From NCBI GenBank assembly GCA_002878065.1, contig PNIN01000027.1:1-52767 (forward strand): 52,767 nt of DNA, written 5' to 3'. The DNA is from Calditerrivibrio nitroreducens. GTDB lineage: Bacteria > Chrysiogenota > Deferribacteres > Deferribacterales > Calditerrivibrionaceae. Positions 16,550 through 25,314 of the stretch are shown here, piece after piece. A program made the translations under genes and the position numbers. Below the pieces are notes generated by a model. It saw only the letters and a program-made list of their open reading frames with translations, was not told the origin of the DNA and did not search any database. Position 1 is the first letter of the stretch. Each line of letters starts with the position of its first letter.

Positions 16550-17962
16550 ATGAAGAAGATAACCATAGATCCAGTAACAAGAATTGAAGGGCATGCAAAA
16601 ATAAGCATATATCTGGATGATTCTGGTGAAGTAAGTGATGCAAGATTTCATGTAACCCAATATAGGGGGTTTGAAAAGCTTTGCGAAGGTAGACCGTTTA
16701 CAGAGATGCCAAGACTTATGGCACGCACCTGCGGAATTTGTCCGGTTAGTCACCTTATTGCCGCTTCAAAAGCGTGTGATGAAATAATGGGTGTAAAGGT
16801 ACCCATTGCTGGTGTGAATATAAGAAAGATCATAAACTACGCGCAGATTCTCCAATCCCATGCCTTAAGTTTCTTTTATCTATCAAGCCCAGATCTACTT
16901 TTAGGTATGGATGCCCCAATAGAAGAAAGAAATATCGTCGGAGTTTTAAACAGAAAAAAAGACTTCATCGAAAATGGGATTTTTTTGAGAAAGTTTGGTC
17001 AGATGCTCATCGAAAAATTAGGAAGAAAAAGGATACACCCTGACTACATAGTCCCGGGGGGAGTTGAATCACCGGTGGAAGAATCCATAAAAGATGAGAT
17101 AAACGAAAATGCCAGGCTTTGTATAGACAAAGCACTTTACACTATAGATACTTTTAGATCAGTTCTACCAGCATTTGAAGAAGAGATTCGATATTTTTCA
17201 CATATCCCCACATACCATATGGCCCTATCAAAAGATGGAAAAATTGAGTATTACGATGGAGATATCTACATAATAGATCCAGAAGGAAGAATAGAATTGA
17301 AATTCAAACCTGAGGAATATAATAATTATATTTCCGAAAGGGTGGAGGGATTTAGCTATCTAAAATCACCTTATTTAAAAATAAAAGGTTACCCTGATGG
17401 GATATACAGGGTGGGACCCCTTTCAAGGTTAAATATTGCTGAAAGTTGTGGAGCTGAGGTGGCAGATAGGGAATTATCAATCTACAGGGAAGTTGCAGGT
17501 AGAATTTCAAATGCAGCATTTTTAAACCATTATGCAAGACTTGTGGAGATCATATTCTGCGCCGAAAAGATCATTGAGCTTCTAAATGACGACGCTACCT
17601 TTGTTACACATACAAAAGCCAATGCCGGGGTAAATTTTGAAGAGGGGGTGGGGGTATCGGAGGCCCCAAGGGGTACATTAATACACCATTATAAAGTTGA
17701 TAGAAACGGTATAGTACAATGGGCAAACCTCATAATTGCCACTGGACATAATAATCTTGCCATGAATAAGGGGATACTGCAGGCTGCAAAAAGATTTGTG
17801 AAGGGTGATGATATAAAAGAAGGTTTCCTAAATAGAATCGAAGCGGTTATAAGATGTTATGACCCTTGTTTGAGCTGCTCCACCCATGCTGTGGGGAAAA
17901 TGCCAATGATGGTGGAAATAGTAAACAACAAAGGGGAAAGATTAAAGGAGGTAAGAAGATAG
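16550..17962 (+). CDS. hoxH: [NiFe] hydrogenase large subunit HoxH
   Basis: The protein has 470 residues from ATG 16550, chosen because GAGGTGAAT precedes it and the family start MKKITIDPVTRIEGHAKI follows. An in-frame upstream start at 16511 would fall inside hoxY. Nickel ligands are C61 and C64 (RTCGICPVSH) and C440 and C443 (DPCLSCSTH). The C-terminal extension after H446 (24 residues) is expected to be clipped by the HoxW protease once the NiFe centre is loaded. It is the catalytic subunit for H2 oxidation or production. The gene stop overlaps the apparent hoxW start. Confidence 0.94.
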   Translation: MKKITIDPVTRIEGHAKISIYLDDSGEVSDARFHVTQYRGFEKLCEGRPFTEMPRLMARTCGICPVSHLIAASKACDEIMGVKVPIAGVNIRKIINYAQILQSHALSFFYLSSPDLLLGMDAPIEERNIVGVLNRKKDFIENGIFLRKFGQMLIEKLGRKRIHPDYIVPGGVESPVEESIKDEINENARLCIDKALYTIDTFRSVLPAFEEEIRYFSHIPTYHMALSKDGKIEYYDGDIYIIDPEGRIELKFKPEEYNNYISERVEGFSYLKSPYLKIKGYPDGIYRVGPLSRLNIAESCGAEVADRELSIYREVAGRISNAAFLNHYARLVEIIFCAEKIIELLNDDATFVTHTKANAGVNFEEGVGVSEAPRGTLIHHYKVDRNGIVQWANLIIATGHNNLAMNKGILQAAKRFVKGDDIKEGFLNRIEAVIRCYDPCLSCSTHAVGKMPMMVEIVNNKGERLKEVRR

Positions 17963-18393
17963 ATAAACTGGTCATATCCATAGGTAATAGCTTGAGGACA
18001 GATGATGGCATAGCCCACTTAATTGTGGATAATCTATCAGGTAAAGTTGAAGACTGTGATTTCATAAAAGCCACACAGTTATTGCCGGAGCACATTGATA
18101 TAATTATAAAATACAAAAAAACCATTATAATCGATGCGGAAATAAACAAATATTATGGGCTCGTAAAGCTGAAAAAACTTCATAAAGAAGATAAAATACC
18201 TTTTTATGCGAGTCATAACATAGATTTTTTTGATATACTCTCCCTGTTAAACAAACAAAAAAACGAAGTAGATATCTTTCTTTTAACAATAACGGTGGAA
18301 AATTTGGGCTTTATGGATCATATCTCAGAAAAGTTATACAATTATATGTCAATTATCAATAAACAGGTTTTTGAGATTGTATCAAATGTTTAG
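17959..18393 (+). CDS. hoxW: HoxH maturation endopeptidase HoxW, apparent AUA start
   Basis: The reading frame is a hydrogenase maturation protease of the HycI/HoxW family: DKLVISIGNSLRTDDGIAHL (first metal-binding Asp/Glu region), IIIDAEINKY, YASHNIDFFDIL. It clips the HoxH C terminus after nickel insertion. No ATG, GTG or TTG lies at the expected place. A strong AAAGGAGG (17944-17951) is followed after 7 bases by ATA (17959-17961), overlapping the hoxH stop (ATAG), which gives 144 residues. A TTG at 17866 would add 31 residues translated out of frame from hoxH and has no ribosome site. The 3' end overlaps convergent recO by 12 bases. The gene call is firm; the start is inferred. Confidence 0.82.
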   Translation: MDKLVISIGNSLRTDDGIAHLIVDNLSGKVEDCDFIKATQLLPEHIDIIIKYKKTIIIDAEINKYYGLVKLKKLHKEDKIPFYASHNIDFFDILSLLNKQKNEVDIFLLTITVENLGFMDHISEKLYNYMSIINKQVFEIVSNV

Positions 18394-19047
18394 ATCCTTT
18401 ATCAGCTTGAGAGACTTTGGGAATATCTGATGTTTTTTCAATATGTCAAAAATTAAATTAATAATATATGAATCATCCTTCATAAAAAACTTTTTAAAGC
18501 TTCCTCTATCCTCCAGAGCTTTTACAAATCTTTTTAATTCATCATCAACATTCAAATACTCACATCTTTCACATATAAAAGAATATTTTTCCATTTCTGC
18601 ACCACAGAAAATACACACCCCCCTGTTTATAATTCCAGAAGTTTCAAGAATATAAAAAAGTATATACGATACACCTTTTATATAGTTTTCTCTGTTTAAA
18701 CTGATTAAATATCTCCACAATTCATCCAGATTTGACCCCAGTGGAAAGAGATCTTCGATTATCTCAAAGATAAGATTGAGTCTAAGGTAAAGGGGTGTTT
18801 CAGTCTGAAAAAAGCTATATTCAGTCAGATACTCAATTGCAGTAATCTTGTGGAGATCGGTATTATCTTTATAAACGTATCTGATTTCAGCCGGAAGTAT
18901 CTTCTGTATTGATCTATTCTTACCAAAAGCATTGGACACAAAAAACTTCAATCTTCCCCTTTGCTCTGTATAACCAAAGCAGATTGCAGATCTATCCGAA
19001 TATTTTATAACCCTGTAGATTATCCCCTTGGTTACTTCTGAATTCAT
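18382..19047 (-). CDS. recO: DNA repair protein RecO
   Basis: The 221-residue protein has the RecO layout: an N-terminal OB-fold (GIIYRVIKYSDRSAICFGYTEQRGRLKFFVSNAFGKN), a helical middle, and a zinc-finger-like pair CIFCG...CERC at about residues 145-165. RecO loads RecA with RecR at gapped or single-stranded DNA. It starts 10 bases after the corA stop and may be co-transcribed with it. It converges on and overlaps hoxW by 12 bases with no terminator between. Sequence is diverged and slightly short for the family, but all landmarks are present. Confidence 0.82.
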   Translation of the reverse strand: MNSEVTKGIIYRVIKYSDRSAICFGYTEQRGRLKFFVSNAFGKNRSIQKILPAEIRYVYKDNTDLHKITAIEYLTEYSFFQTETPLYLRLNLIFEIIEDLFPLGSNLDELWRYLISLNRENYIKGVSYILFYILETSGIINRGVCIFCGAEMEKYSFICERCEYLNVDDELKRFVKALEDRGSFKKFFMKDDSYIINLIFDILKKHQIFPKSLKLIKDLNI

Positions 19048-19057
19048 TCAGATAGAT

Positions 19058-20014
19058 TTACATCCAACCTTTCTTTTTGAATATATAAACAGGTAGTATC
19101 GCAGAAGCAATCATCAAAACCCACGCCAAAAGGTATCCATACCTCCAATGGAGTTCCGGAAAAAACTCAAAATTCATTCCATATACACTCGCCACAAGAG
19201 TGGGTGGTAGGAATATCACATTCACAACTGTAAAAATTTTAATAACCTTGTTTTGCTCAATATTCAGCAATCCTAAAAATATATTCTGAATGTAGTCCAG
19301 CCTGTCAAAATTATACCTTGTGAAGTCAATAAGTGAATTGACATCTTTTATCATGATTCTGAAATTATCTTTTATGACGTCAGACAACTTTCTTGATTTC
19401 AAAAGTGAAGATATTATCCTCTGTTTGTCAATCAAACTGTCTCTTATGTTTGTGTTGAGGTTTTCGTAGTGATAAATAGACTCAAGTATATCTTCATCAG
19501 CTATATCATTTGCAAAAAGCTTTTTTCTCAAATTTGAAACATTCCTTGATAGGTTCTCAAGGATATCAGCATCAAGATCTATCCTTGCCTCAAAGATAGA
19601 CGACATGATATATGATCCATCTTTAAAAGAACTGGGATTTGCAATCATCTTTCTGAGACATTCACCAAAAGTCTTAAGCTCTCTATACCTTATCGTAACC
19701 AAAAAATTATCCTGCAATATAAACGTCACCGTCTCGTTGTGTCCAGCATCACCATCCACCACCAGGAAATAGCTATTTATGGTAATATCCTTATCCGATT
19801 CCCAGTATCTGGAACTGATCTCGATCTCTTCCGTCTCCTGCTTTGTGGGGAACTCAATTTCATAGTATTTCTCAAGAAACCTGAACTCATCTGAAGAAGG
19901 TGAAAACATATCCACCCATATCAACTCATCCTTTGATGGGATATCATCAATGTTATCTTCACTTAAATTAAATACTTTAAAGTGAGAATTTACAAAAGCG
20001 TATATCTTTACCAT
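19058..20014 (-). CDS. corA: CorA-family magnesium/cobalt transporter
   Basis: The protein has 318 residues from ATG 20014 (AGAGGTAAAT precedes; an in-frame upstream start at 20071 has no ribosome site). It has a long cytoplasmic alpha/beta and helical domain, then two C-terminal TM helices with the signature YGMNFEF at the end of the first and a basic tail (KKKGW). CorA forms a pentameric inner-membrane channel for Mg2+, gated by cytoplasmic Mg2+. It is divergent from the cytochrome gene and followed 10 bases later by recO. Confidence 0.92.
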   Translation of the reverse strand: MVKIYAFVNSHFKVFNLSEDNIDDIPSKDELIWVDMFSPSSDEFRFLEKYYEIEFPTKQETEEIEISSRYWESDKDITINSYFLVVDGDAGHNETVTFILQDNFLVTIRYRELKTFGECLRKMIANPSSFKDGSYIMSSIFEARIDLDADILENLSRNVSNLRKKLFANDIADEDILESIYHYENLNTNIRDSLIDKQRIISSLLKSRKLSDVIKDNFRIMIKDVNSLIDFTRYNFDRLDYIQNIFLGLLNIEQNKVIKIFTVVNVIFLPPTLVASVYGMNFEFFPELHWRYGYLLAWVLMIASAILPVYIFKKKGWM

Positions 20015-20077
20015 ATTTACCTCTAAAAAAATTTTATAAAGTATTATCTCTTTTTTGTCAACCGACAACAATTGTTA

Positions 20078-20106
20078 TTGACAAATATATCACATTGACA
20101 TATTCA
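20078..20106 (+). promoter_or_regulatory. Sigma-70-type promoter for the triheme cytochrome
   Basis: A perfect TTGACA (20078-20083) is followed after 17 bases by TATTCA (20101-20106), about 37 bases before the ATG. A second TTGACA at 20095-20100 has only a 19-base-spaced TAGTAT. A 10-base palindrome AACAATTGTT (20067-20076) abuts the -35 and could be an operator. Confidence 0.5.
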
Positions 20107-20142
20107 AGTAATGGAAAATTAGTATACAAGAAGGAGGATAAA

Positions 20143-20481
20143 ATGAAAAAATTATTAGTTGCTCTCTCAGTGCTTGCCTTTGCTGCTATAGCTTTTGCTA
20201 ATGTCCCTGAAACAATTGATCTTTCCAAGGCTTTCAATGTCAAAAGCCCCACTAAAAAAGCTGTGATGTTCCCACATGCCATTCACCAGAAAAACAGCCA
20301 GTGTACAGACTGCCATATGGATGCAAAAGGTGGCAAAGATCTTAAAGGCGCAGATGGTAAAAAATTAGTTGTTGGTGAAGTAAAAGGTACTGCAAACGCT
20401 CTACACAAAAATTTCTGCTGGCCATGCCATGAGAAAAAACAGGTAAAAGCTGGCAAATCCTGTACGACCTGCCACAAATAA
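20143..20481 (+). CDS. Periplasmic triheme cytochrome c (cytochrome c7-like)
   Basis: The 112-residue precursor starts at 20143 after AGAAGGAGG. A signal peptide (cleavage near AFA-NV, residue about 20) is followed by three CxxCH haem sites: CTDCH, CWPCH and CTTCH. There are nearby His residues (FPHAIHQ, ALHKNF) for bis-His ligation. The size and spacing match the c7/PpcA family of periplasmic electron shuttles used in anaerobic respiration with metals, nitrate or sulfur. The electron partners are not in the window. It is monocistronic, ending at a terminator. Confidence 0.9.
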   Translation: MKKLLVALSVLAFAAIAFANVPETIDLSKAFNVKSPTKKAVMFPHAIHQKNSQCTDCHMDAKGGKDLKGADGKKLVVGEVKGTANALHKNFCWPCHEKKQVKAGKSCTTCHK

Positions 20482-20493
20482 TCAATTAAAAAT

Positions 20494-20515
20494 AAAGGGG
20501 GTTAATCCCCCTTTT
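20494..20515. terminator. Bidirectional intrinsic terminator
   Basis: AAAGGGGG-TTAAT-CCCCCTTTT forms a 5-bp GC stem flanked by A/T on both sides, 13 bases after the cytochrome stop. It overlaps the stop codon of the opposing membrane-protein gene (20502-20504), so it can end both convergent transcripts. Confidence 0.85.
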
Positions 20516-20993
20516 CATTTATAAGTTTTTCCACAATCAGCATCTGTTTGTCCACCACATTATCGTTTATATATTTAGAAAACTCCTCTAAATGATTCTT
20601 TATATCGATAAGCACCCTGTCATCTAAAACTTCTTCATTATACCTTTTCATGAGGCGGTAGCTTCTTATGAGCAAATCATTGGAAAAAAACCTTATCTGT
20701 CTTGCTTTGTCTATCTTAAGAGCAACCCTTAATAAAATTGCTGAGACTATCAACACCACAACCCAGACCCAAAACGATGCATTTAATTTTACCATACCCA
20801 TCAATATCACCGATATAATAGTGGCCATGATTGCCACAAACAAGCCAGGAGTACCAATGAAATATACTGGAACCTGAGTGCCATTAACATCTTTATGAAA
20901 TTTAAACGGGTTGAAACTACTCCCCTTATACTTTACATCCAAGCTTTCCACTAGCTTCTGGAAATCCTCTGTGATCTCAAGTCTATTTACCAT
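20502..20993 (-). CDS. Hypothetical two-TM membrane protein
   Basis: The protein has 163 residues from ATG 20993 (AGGGGG about 10 bases upstream; a start at 21020 would lack a site). Two hydrophobic helices at about 46-70 and 73-90 are flanked by a soluble N-terminal part and a C-terminal helical cytoplasmic region rich in charged residues. I do not recognise a family. It overlaps the end of ntrX by 11 bases and is the last gene of the long minus-strand operon, so it could be an accessory of NtrYX, but nothing shows this directly. Confidence 0.65.
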   Translation of the reverse strand: MVNRLEITEDFQKLVESLDVKYKGSSFNPFKFHKDVNGTQVPVYFIGTPGLFVAIMATIISVILMGMVKLNASFWVWVVVLIVSAILLRVALKIDKARQIRFFSNDLLIRSYRLMKRYNEEVLDDRVLIDIKNHLEEFSKYINDNVVDKQMLIVEKLINEKGD

Positions 20994-22359
20994 TATCTTC
21001 GTACCCCCTGAGCGATTCAAGATTGTAGAATTTTATTTTTTTGTGTAAATATGTCCGCTCTATCTCAAGAATCCTTGCAGCTTTTGAAATATTCCAATCG
21101 GTTTTTTTCAATACATTCAGGATGTAATACTTCTCAAAATTCTCTTTGGCAGACTTCAACGACCATTCAGTATCGGTAAAGAATCCATCATAGACGGATC
21201 CTTTTTTTAGAATCATCTCTGGAGCATCCACCACATCTAATGTATCACCACTTGACAACACCACCATCCTCTCAATGATATTTTTGAGTTGTCTTACATT
21301 ACCTGGCCAATCATAATTGATAAAAACCTCCATCAGAGAATCCGATACAGATTTTGGGGAGAGACCGTTCATAATCGAAATCTCTTTTACAAAATGTCTG
21401 ACAAGTATCGGAATATCTTCCCTCCTTTTTCTCAAAGGCTCCACATAAATCGGCACAACACTAATTCTGTAGTAAAGATCTTCCCTGAAATTGTTGTTTT
21501 CAATCTCTGTTTGAAGATCCCTATTTGTGGCGGATATTAATCTAAAATCAGATTTTATAATCTCATTTCCCCCCACCCTTGAAAATTCACCACTTTCAAG
21601 CACCCTTAACAATTTTGCCTGAACGGAAAGATCCATATCCCCAATTTCATCCAGAAAAATAGTACCTTTATCAGCCAGTTCAAATTTACCTATCTTCTGA
21701 GACACAGCACCGGTAAAAGCCCCTTTTTCATATCCAAAAAGCTCACTTTCAATCAGCTCAGAAGGAATTGCAGCACAGTTTACAGGGATAAATTTTTGAT
21801 TAGCCCTTTTACTCAAAAGATGTATAAGCCTTGCCACATGCTCTTTACCAGTACCATTCTCTCCTGTAATAAGTACCCATGCATTTGTAACAGCTACTTT
21901 TTCTATCGTAGCTTTCAAATCTTTGATATATTTGCTCTCACCTATCAGCTGATACTTAGCGATTTCGGAGCTTTTAAGCTCTTTTATATCATTTTTTAGA
22001 CTTATCTTTTCATTTAAATGCTTTAATATTACCACAATTCTTTCAAGAGATAGTGGTTTTTCAAGGAAATCGTATGCCCCAAGCTTCACTGAATCAACGG
22101 CATTTTCGATGTTCCCATGTCCACTTATCATGATAACTTCCACATTGGGATAACTCTTCTTAATCTCTTTCAGCCCATCCATCCCATCTTTGTCAGGTAG
22201 CCATATATCCAGAAAGGTCACATCAACATCATATATCTTCAATTTATCCAGCCCTTCACTATAGGTCATGGCATAAAAAGCCTCAAAACCTTCATCTTCC
22301 ACTATATTTTTTATAGATGTGCAAATATTTTTTTCATCATCAATTATCAATACTTTCAT
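20983..22359 (-). CDS. ntrX: Sigma-54-dependent response regulator, NtrX/NtrC type
   Basis: The protein has 458 residues: a receiver domain with D51 (VTFLDIWLPDKDG), an AAA+ domain with Walker A GENGTGKE, the sigma-54 contact loop GAFTGA, and Walker B GTIFLDEIGD, then a Fis-type helix-turn-helix (ISKAARILEIERTYLHKKIKFY). It activates RNA polymerase holding sigma-54. Domain order and pairing with an NtrY-like kinase favour NtrX. ATG 22359 with AGGTG upstream is preferred over an in-frame GTG at 22368. The gene start lies inside ntrY. Sigma-54-like sites occur upstream of glnB in this window. Confidence 0.9.
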   Translation of the reverse strand: MKVLIIDDEKNICTSIKNIVEDEGFEAFYAMTYSEGLDKLKIYDVDVTFLDIWLPDKDGMDGLKEIKKSYPNVEVIMISGHGNIENAVDSVKLGAYDFLEKPLSLERIVVILKHLNEKISLKNDIKELKSSEIAKYQLIGESKYIKDLKATIEKVAVTNAWVLITGENGTGKEHVARLIHLLSKRANQKFIPVNCAAIPSELIESELFGYEKGAFTGAVSQKIGKFELADKGTIFLDEIGDMDLSVQAKLLRVLESGEFSRVGGNEIIKSDFRLISATNRDLQTEIENNNFREDLYYRISVVPIYVEPLRKRREDIPILVRHFVKEISIMNGLSPKSVSDSLMEVFINYDWPGNVRQLKNIIERMVVLSSGDTLDVVDAPEMILKKGSVYDGFFTDTEWSLKSAKENFEKYYILNVLKKTDWNISKAARILEIERTYLHKKIKFYNLESLRGYEDNGK

Positions 22360-24493
22360 TCTCTTCACCTTTTGGCAATTCTATAATAATTTTTGTCCAT
22401 TCACCTTCAACACTGTTAGCATATATTTTTCCATTATGTTCATCAATGATTTTCTTCACTATGGCAAGTCCCAAACCTGTCCCATCGGGCTTCTTGCTAT
22501 AATATGGCAGAAAAATTTTTCCAAGCTCTTCCTGAGGGATGCCGTAGCCATTATCAGCCACAACTATTTCATAATAGGTTTCAAATTCTGACACATTTAT
22601 ACTTATGAGACCCTTACCCTTTACGGCGTGTATAGCATTTGTAATCAGATTTATCAATACCCTTTTGATCTGAGATTTATCGGCATTTATTTTGAAACTA
22701 TCTTCACAATTTATCGCAAAAACCACTTCAGGATGAGCATCTTTATACATATTTATCAAAGATTTTATAAGTTCACAGAGGCAAAATACCTCTTTTTTTA
22801 GTGAAGGTAAACGGGCAAAATCGTTAAATTCTGTAACCAGTTTGTGGAGTTCACTAACCTCATTTATAATGGTCTGCATCCCTTCTAAAATGATAGACCT
22901 GAGTTTCTCATCTTCCAGATCTCTACATTTTTTATATATCCTTTCGGCATTTAATTTAATCGGAGTAAGGGGGTTTTTTATTTCATGCGCCATCCTTGTG
23001 GCAATATCACGCCATATATTAACCCTCTGGATGTAAACCACATCAGAGATATCATCGATAACCACAATAATATTCTCCAGACGATTTTCATCTCCAAAAA
23101 GTTTTGTCATCCCTATACTATATGTTTTAAGTTCGTTTTCGATATTAATCTCCACCTGAATAATCTTTTCATTTAGGGATGATCTGGTAAAATCACGTAT
23201 ATGTGTGGCAATTTTTTCATTAAGTCTATTCTTTTCGTCAATAAAGATCTTTGCCGCCTGATTTATTTTCAAAGCCTTAAGCTTCTTATCAAAGAGGAAT
23301 ATGGCTGCTCCAACATTTTTGAAAATTGTATCGATGTATTGATTATCTTTGGAGATCTGTACAAACATTTCCGAAAGAACTCTATTCTTTGCATTAAGTT
23401 CCTCCGTATGCTCCCTCAACCTTACCACCATTTCATTAAACGATTCTATAAGCTTTGCCACCTCGTCATCTCCGGTTTTCTCAAGAGATATGTTTAAATT
23501 ACCATTCTCCACCTCTCTATATGCATACAAAAGCTTTTCAAGAGGTGTTGTTATACTTCTGGCGTATACAATACTTCCCCATATACCAGCAAAAGAAACA
23601 AGCATAGTCATCAAAAAAAGTAGTATTTTATATGAATGCTTAATCGGTTGGGAGAATACCTTAAGCTGCTTATAGTTATCATAGGATTCAAGTATCTTAG
23701 ATGCTTTATATAGCTGATTATAGGGTATCTTTTTATATATAAAAATAGCCCCCACCACATTGTTGTTAACAGTAAGAGGATAGCCAGAGATATACACCTG
23801 TTCATATTCACTGGAAATAACCTTTTTGAATGGTTCACTATTTGCCAATATTCGATCTATATCTTTGTCAACTATATTCTTAAAGAGGATGTCGGAAGTA
23901 TCATCATTTAAAACAACTATTTTCAAGGCATTGTATATCAATATACCATCAACTCTTTTTGAGCTAATCGCTTCCCTGGCAAAATTTTTTAGCTGTGGAA
24001 AATTTTCATTGTAAATATAACCCTTTGAAGTTATAAGCTGAGATAATATTTTACCTTGCTGTACAACTTCATTTTCTATCTGAACCTGGTAATCCTTATA
24101 CAATTCAACAGAGCTTTTAAGAGCTAATTCTATCTGCGCGTCAAACCATTTATCTATTGTTTTGTTTATAATACTATTTGATATCAAAAAAACAACAGCC
24201 ACAGGCAAAATAGATAAAAGTGCAGCGAATAAGACCAACTTTGTTTTTAATTTCGCACCATAGATACTGCTTTTTCTTTCAAGGAAAAGCTTACCTAAAT
24301 TCCTAAAAATAACAACAAACAGAATTAAAAGCAGAAGTAAATTTAAATTGATTATAACGAAAATGGCAATATTGGAATACCAGGGGAAATTACTATTTAC
24401 AAGATGATTGCTGACAGATAGATTGGAAAATAAGAGAAGTAAAAACAGGAATATATATATAAAAAGTCTCTTGCTGTGCTTTGAAGGTATCAT
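22340..24493 (-). CDS. ntrY: NtrY-type sensor histidine kinase
   Basis: The protein has 717 residues: several N-terminal TM helices (about 8-28, 40-64, 85-110), an extracytoplasmic loop, a TM at about 285-310, HAMP (RSITTPLEKLL...NGNLNISL), PAS, then HisKA with H503 (RMAHEIKNPLTPIKLNAERI) and HATPase (NLITNAIHAV, DNGYGIP, DGTGLGLAIVKKI). The AHEIKNPLTPIK motif and the TM layout are typical of NtrY, which senses nitrogen or redox state and phosphorylates NtrX. It overlaps ntrX by about 20 bases and the ATPase gene by 4. Confidence 0.9.
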   Translation of the reverse strand: MIPSKHSKRLFIYIFLFLLLLFSNLSVSNHLVNSNFPWYSNIAIFVIINLNLLLLLILFVVIFRNLGKLFLERKSSIYGAKLKTKLVLFAALLSILPVAVVFLISNSIINKTIDKWFDAQIELALKSSVELYKDYQVQIENEVVQQGKILSQLITSKGYIYNENFPQLKNFAREAISSKRVDGILIYNALKIVVLNDDTSDILFKNIVDKDIDRILANSEPFKKVISSEYEQVYISGYPLTVNNNVVGAIFIYKKIPYNQLYKASKILESYDNYKQLKVFSQPIKHSYKILLFLMTMLVSFAGIWGSIVYARSITTPLEKLLYAYREVENGNLNISLEKTGDDEVAKLIESFNEMVVRLREHTEELNAKNRVLSEMFVQISKDNQYIDTIFKNVGAAIFLFDKKLKALKINQAAKIFIDEKNRLNEKIATHIRDFTRSSLNEKIIQVEINIENELKTYSIGMTKLFGDENRLENIIVVIDDISDVVYIQRVNIWRDIATRMAHEIKNPLTPIKLNAERIYKKCRDLEDEKLRSIILEGMQTIINEVSELHKLVTEFNDFARLPSLKKEVFCLCELIKSLINMYKDAHPEVVFAINCEDSFKINADKSQIKRVLINLITNAIHAVKGKGLISINVSEFETYYEIVVADNGYGIPQEELGKIFLPYYSKKPDGTGLGLAIVKKIIDEHNGKIYANSVEGEWTKIIIELPKGEENESIDN

Positions 24494-25311
24494 TTCAAAC
24501 CAAGGTTATCTATCACCTGAGATACGATCCCCCCATTGATCTGTTTCTGTTTTAAAAGATATGCTTCAAACATGGCATTATCACAGATGGTATTTATCAA
24601 ACGAGGAATCCCTTTTGAATAGTTGAAAATAACCTCAAAAGCATCAGCGGTAAAAAAATTCACTTTGGCACCTGCAACTTTCAATCTGAAAATTATATAC
24701 TTTTTCATCATCTCAAAATCTAAAGGAACCAATGAATATTTAACCGCAACCCTCTGCTTCAAAGATTCATCAAGGGCAAGGGTATCTTCAATCGAAGGTA
24801 AACCAAATAATACAAAAGTAATCAATTTACCTTTCTCATCTTCAAAATTCAGAGTCCCCCTGATCTCCTTCATAACCTGCTTATCCTTAATCATCTGGGC
24901 TTCATCTATAATAATTACAACCTTTTTTCCGCTCTCGTTTAATTTCTCAAGAGATCTGTAGATTGAAGCTATTATCTCCGTTTTAACGTTTGATGCTTCA
25001 CTCGCTCCCAACTGCTGACTTACTCTTTTCAAAAACCACTCAGAATTTATTTCAGAATGAACCACCACCACAAGGGCTGATACATATTCGTTTTCATCTA
25101 AAGACGCCAGAAAAAGCCTTGACAATAATGTCTTACCCATACCAATATTACCCTTGATAACGGTAAACCCCTTCCTATTCTCCACGGCATATTTTAATCT
25201 TACTAAGGCTTCTTCATGGCTGGAGGACTTGAAGAAGTATTTTGAATCTGGTATGTTTGTGAAAGGTAAATCTTCAATTTCGAAAAAATCTTTTATATTT
25301 TGCATCTTCAT
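24490..25311 (-). CDS. ExeA-like AAA+ ATPase
   Basis: This 273-residue AAA protein has Walker A GNIGMGKT (54-61) and Walker B VVIIIDEAQ (131-139). It ends in a helical sensor-2 region (KGIPRLINTICDNAM), the pattern of ExeA/GspA-type ATPases and of MuB/TniB-like proteins. ExeA helps assemble the type II secretion outer-membrane channel, but this protein lacks its peptidoglycan-binding and membrane parts. It lies 3 bases after the TPR gene and overlaps ntrY by 4 bases. The ATG at 25305 has better ribosome-site spacing than 25311. Role here is unknown. Confidence 0.75.
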   Translation of the reverse strand: MKMQNIKDFFEIEDLPFTNIPDSKYFFKSSSHEEALVRLKYAVENRKGFTVIKGNIGMGKTLLSRLFLASLDENEYVSALVVVVHSEINSEWFLKRVSQQLGASEASNVKTEIIASIYRSLEKLNESGKKVVIIIDEAQMIKDKQVMKEIRGTLNFEDEKGKLITFVLFGLPSIEDTLALDESLKQRVAVKYSLVPLDFEMMKKYIIFRLKVAGAKVNFFTADAFEVIFNYSKGIPRLINTICDNAMFEAYLLKQKQINGGIVSQVIDNLGLK

Positions 25312-25314
25312 ACC

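Noticed and set aside
17847-18149. Antisense open frame across the hoxH-hoxW junction
   Set aside because: It mirrors two strongly recognisable coding frames, has no ribosome site and no family resemblance.
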